A DNA stretch of 64,000 nucleotides from the NCBI GenBank assembly GCA_041161465.1, contig JBEAUK010000164.1, positions 14,550 to 78,549 of the forward strand, written 5' to 3'. Origin of the DNA: QWPT01 sp041161465. Its GTDB lineage: Bacteria > Planctomycetota > Phycisphaerae > Phycisphaerales > SM1A02. The notes under the pieces are model-generated. The model ran no database searches. It saw only the letters and a program-made list of their open reading frames with translations, and was not told where the DNA came from. Both the position numbers and the translations under genes were made by a program. Shown here one piece after another: positions 63,025 through 64,000 of the stretch. Position 1 is the first letter of the stretch, and each line of letters begins with the position of its first letter.

Positions 63025-64000
63025 ATGCCTCATTCCGCCCAACAACCCAAGCCCATGCAGACGGTGAAGGGCATTCCCGTGTCGCCGGGCATCGTCATCG
63101 GACGGGTCTTCATGCTCGGCGAGGCCGAGACCCATGTCCCGCGCAGGGACATCGACGAGCACGAAATCGAGGGAGAGATTGAGCGCCTCGACGCCGCGCT
63201 GCGGGACGCCGGGGCCGACCTCGTCGTCCTCCGAGACCGCACCGAACAGCAGCTCGGCCGAGAGGCAGCGAAGATCTTCGGCTTCCACCTCGGACTCGTC
63301 CAGGACCCTGCCCTCCTCGGCCCGATGCGCGAACGCGTCCGCCGCGACCGAATCAACGCTGAGGTCGCGGTCGCAGACAGCTTCAAGAAGGTCACGGACC
63401 AGTTCAAGGCGATCGGCAACGAGGTCTTCCGCCAGAAGGCGAACGATGTCCTCGACCTCGAGCGCCGCGTGCTCGGCAAGCTGATGGGCGAGAACGAGTC
63501 GCGCCTCTCCGCGCTCACGGAGCCGGTCATCATCATCGCGCACGAGCTCACGCCGTCGCAGACGGCGGGCATGGATCGCAAGAAGATCCTCGGCATCGCC
63601 ACCGACCTCGGCGGCCGCACGAGCCACACCTCGATCGTCGCGCGCGCGATCGAGATCCCCTGCGTCGTCGGCTGCCAGCGCGTGATGCAGCGCGCCGAGG
63701 ACGGCGATCTCGTGATCGTCGACGGCGACACCGGCGTCGTGGTGGTGCGGCCCGATGAACGCACGCTCGAGGAGTACCGCAGCCAGCAGGATCGCTTCTC
63801 GAACTACCGCGCGATCCTCCGCGAGACCGCGCGCCTCGAGGCCGTCACCAAGGACGGCACGCGGATCAAGCTGCTCGGAAACATCGAGTTCCCGCACGAG
63901 GTCGAGAACGTGCTCGCCAACGGCGGCGACGGCGTCGGCCTCTACCGCACCGAGTTCCTCTACCTGACGAACGACCACGAGCCGAGCGAGGACGAGCAGT
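63025..64000 (+). CDS. ptsI: PTS enzyme I, N-terminal part (cut by window edge)
   Basis: An open frame from ATG 63025 to the right edge (325 codons). VKGIPVSPGIVIGRVFMLGE is the family's N-terminal domain; an HPr-binding helical domain follows, and LGGRTSHTSIVARAIEIPCV holds the phosphorylated His. The part after it (IKLLGNIEFPHEVENVLANG, GVGLYRTEFLYL) is the start of the PEP-binding domain. EI transfers phosphate from PEP to HPr. ATG at 63055 (MQTVKGIPVSPG) is an equally plausible start, matching other EI proteins; neither has a clear ribosome site. No HPr gene is visible in the window; one may follow. Confidence 0.92.
   Translation, partial: MPHSAQQPKPMQTVKGIPVSPGIVIGRVFMLGEAETHVPRRDIDEHEIEGEIERLDAALRDAGADLVVLRDRTEQQLGREAAKIFGFHLGLVQDPALLGPMRERVRRDRINAEVAVADSFKKVTDQFKAIGNEVFRQKANDVLDLERRVLGKLMGENESRLSALTEPVIIIAHELTPSQTAGMDRKKILGIATDLGGRTSHTSIVARAIEIPCVVGCQRVMQRAEDGDLVIVDGDTGVVVVRPDERTLEEYRSQQDRFSNYRAILRETARLEAVTKDGTRIKLLGNIEFPHEVENVLANGGDGVGLYRTEFLYLTNDHEPSEDEQ

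Overview
The window is a 64-kb, high-GC stretch of a bacterial chromosome, most likely from a planctomycete of the class Phycisphaerae (order Phycisphaerales). The evidence is indirect but consistent. Four secreted proteins end in a PEP-CTERM-like tail (APG, a short hydrophobic run, then four or five Arg). Two secreted proteins carry short dockerin-like DxNxDG repeats ending in W. There is a prepilin-type protein of the planctomycete kind, a monomeric isocitrate dehydrogenase, and FG-GAP/ASPIC and FGE-sulfatase proteins. Genes are closely packed on both strands. I saw no rRNA, tRNA, CRISPR array, transposase or prophage. The region reads as core chromosome with lineage-specific envelope genes.

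Layout. 1-12 kb: transport (AbgT-type and CPA2 antiporter), an HD-GYP protein, a LuxR-type regulator, a TPR-sulfotransferase, an FG-GAP/ASPIC protein and three PEP-CTERM-like proteins. 12-20 kb: monomeric Idh, a small membrane protein, DinB-like and NemA-like proteins, and two secreted SGNH-like proteins. 20-24 kb: a histidine kinase/response regulator pair with overlapping genes. 24-31 kb: a stress island with a Pcm-erythromycin esterase fusion, a ferritin-like YciE/F protein, Hsp20, a triple-BON protein, a double Usp protein, an ElaB/YqjD-like protein, a holin-like membrane protein and a DUF1275-STAS fusion. A 14-copy 21-bp tandem repeat lies inside it. 31.8-36.3 kb: a SET-domain gene overlapping by 4 nt a Pls/PosA-type single-module nonribosomal peptide synthetase. 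36-41 kb: CopA with a thioredoxin, then rpmE and prfA. 40.8-42.8 kb: two tandem LuxR-type regulators that are paralogues of the one at 3.9 kb. 43-56 kb: a PEP-CTERM-like protein, dnaE, a class IV aminotransferase cluster, two zinc-ribbon membrane proteins, an ABC-F ATPase, and an ECF sigma factor with its probable membrane anti-sigma factor. 55.9-64 kb: a pseudopilin-like protein, an EEP-family protein, a CysQ-like phosphatase, dnaK, a dockerin-IPT-FGE protein, and the start of ptsI at the right edge.

How genes fit together. Housekeeping genes (dnaE, prfA, rpmE, dnaK, idh, ptsI) alternate with stress defence (Hsp20, Usp, BON, YciE/F, DnaK, Pcm, NemA, CopA/thioredoxin) and with envelope or secreted proteins. 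Translational coupling by overlapping stop/start codons is frequent: SET-Pls, kinase-regulator, aminotransferase cluster, zinc-ribbon pair, sigma cluster. dnaK has a full-length match to the sigma-54 -24/-12 consensus about 110 bases upstream of its start codon. The two most unusual items are the family of three regulators with a DNA-binding domain at each end, and the SET-Pls operon, which may make and modify a poly-amino acid.
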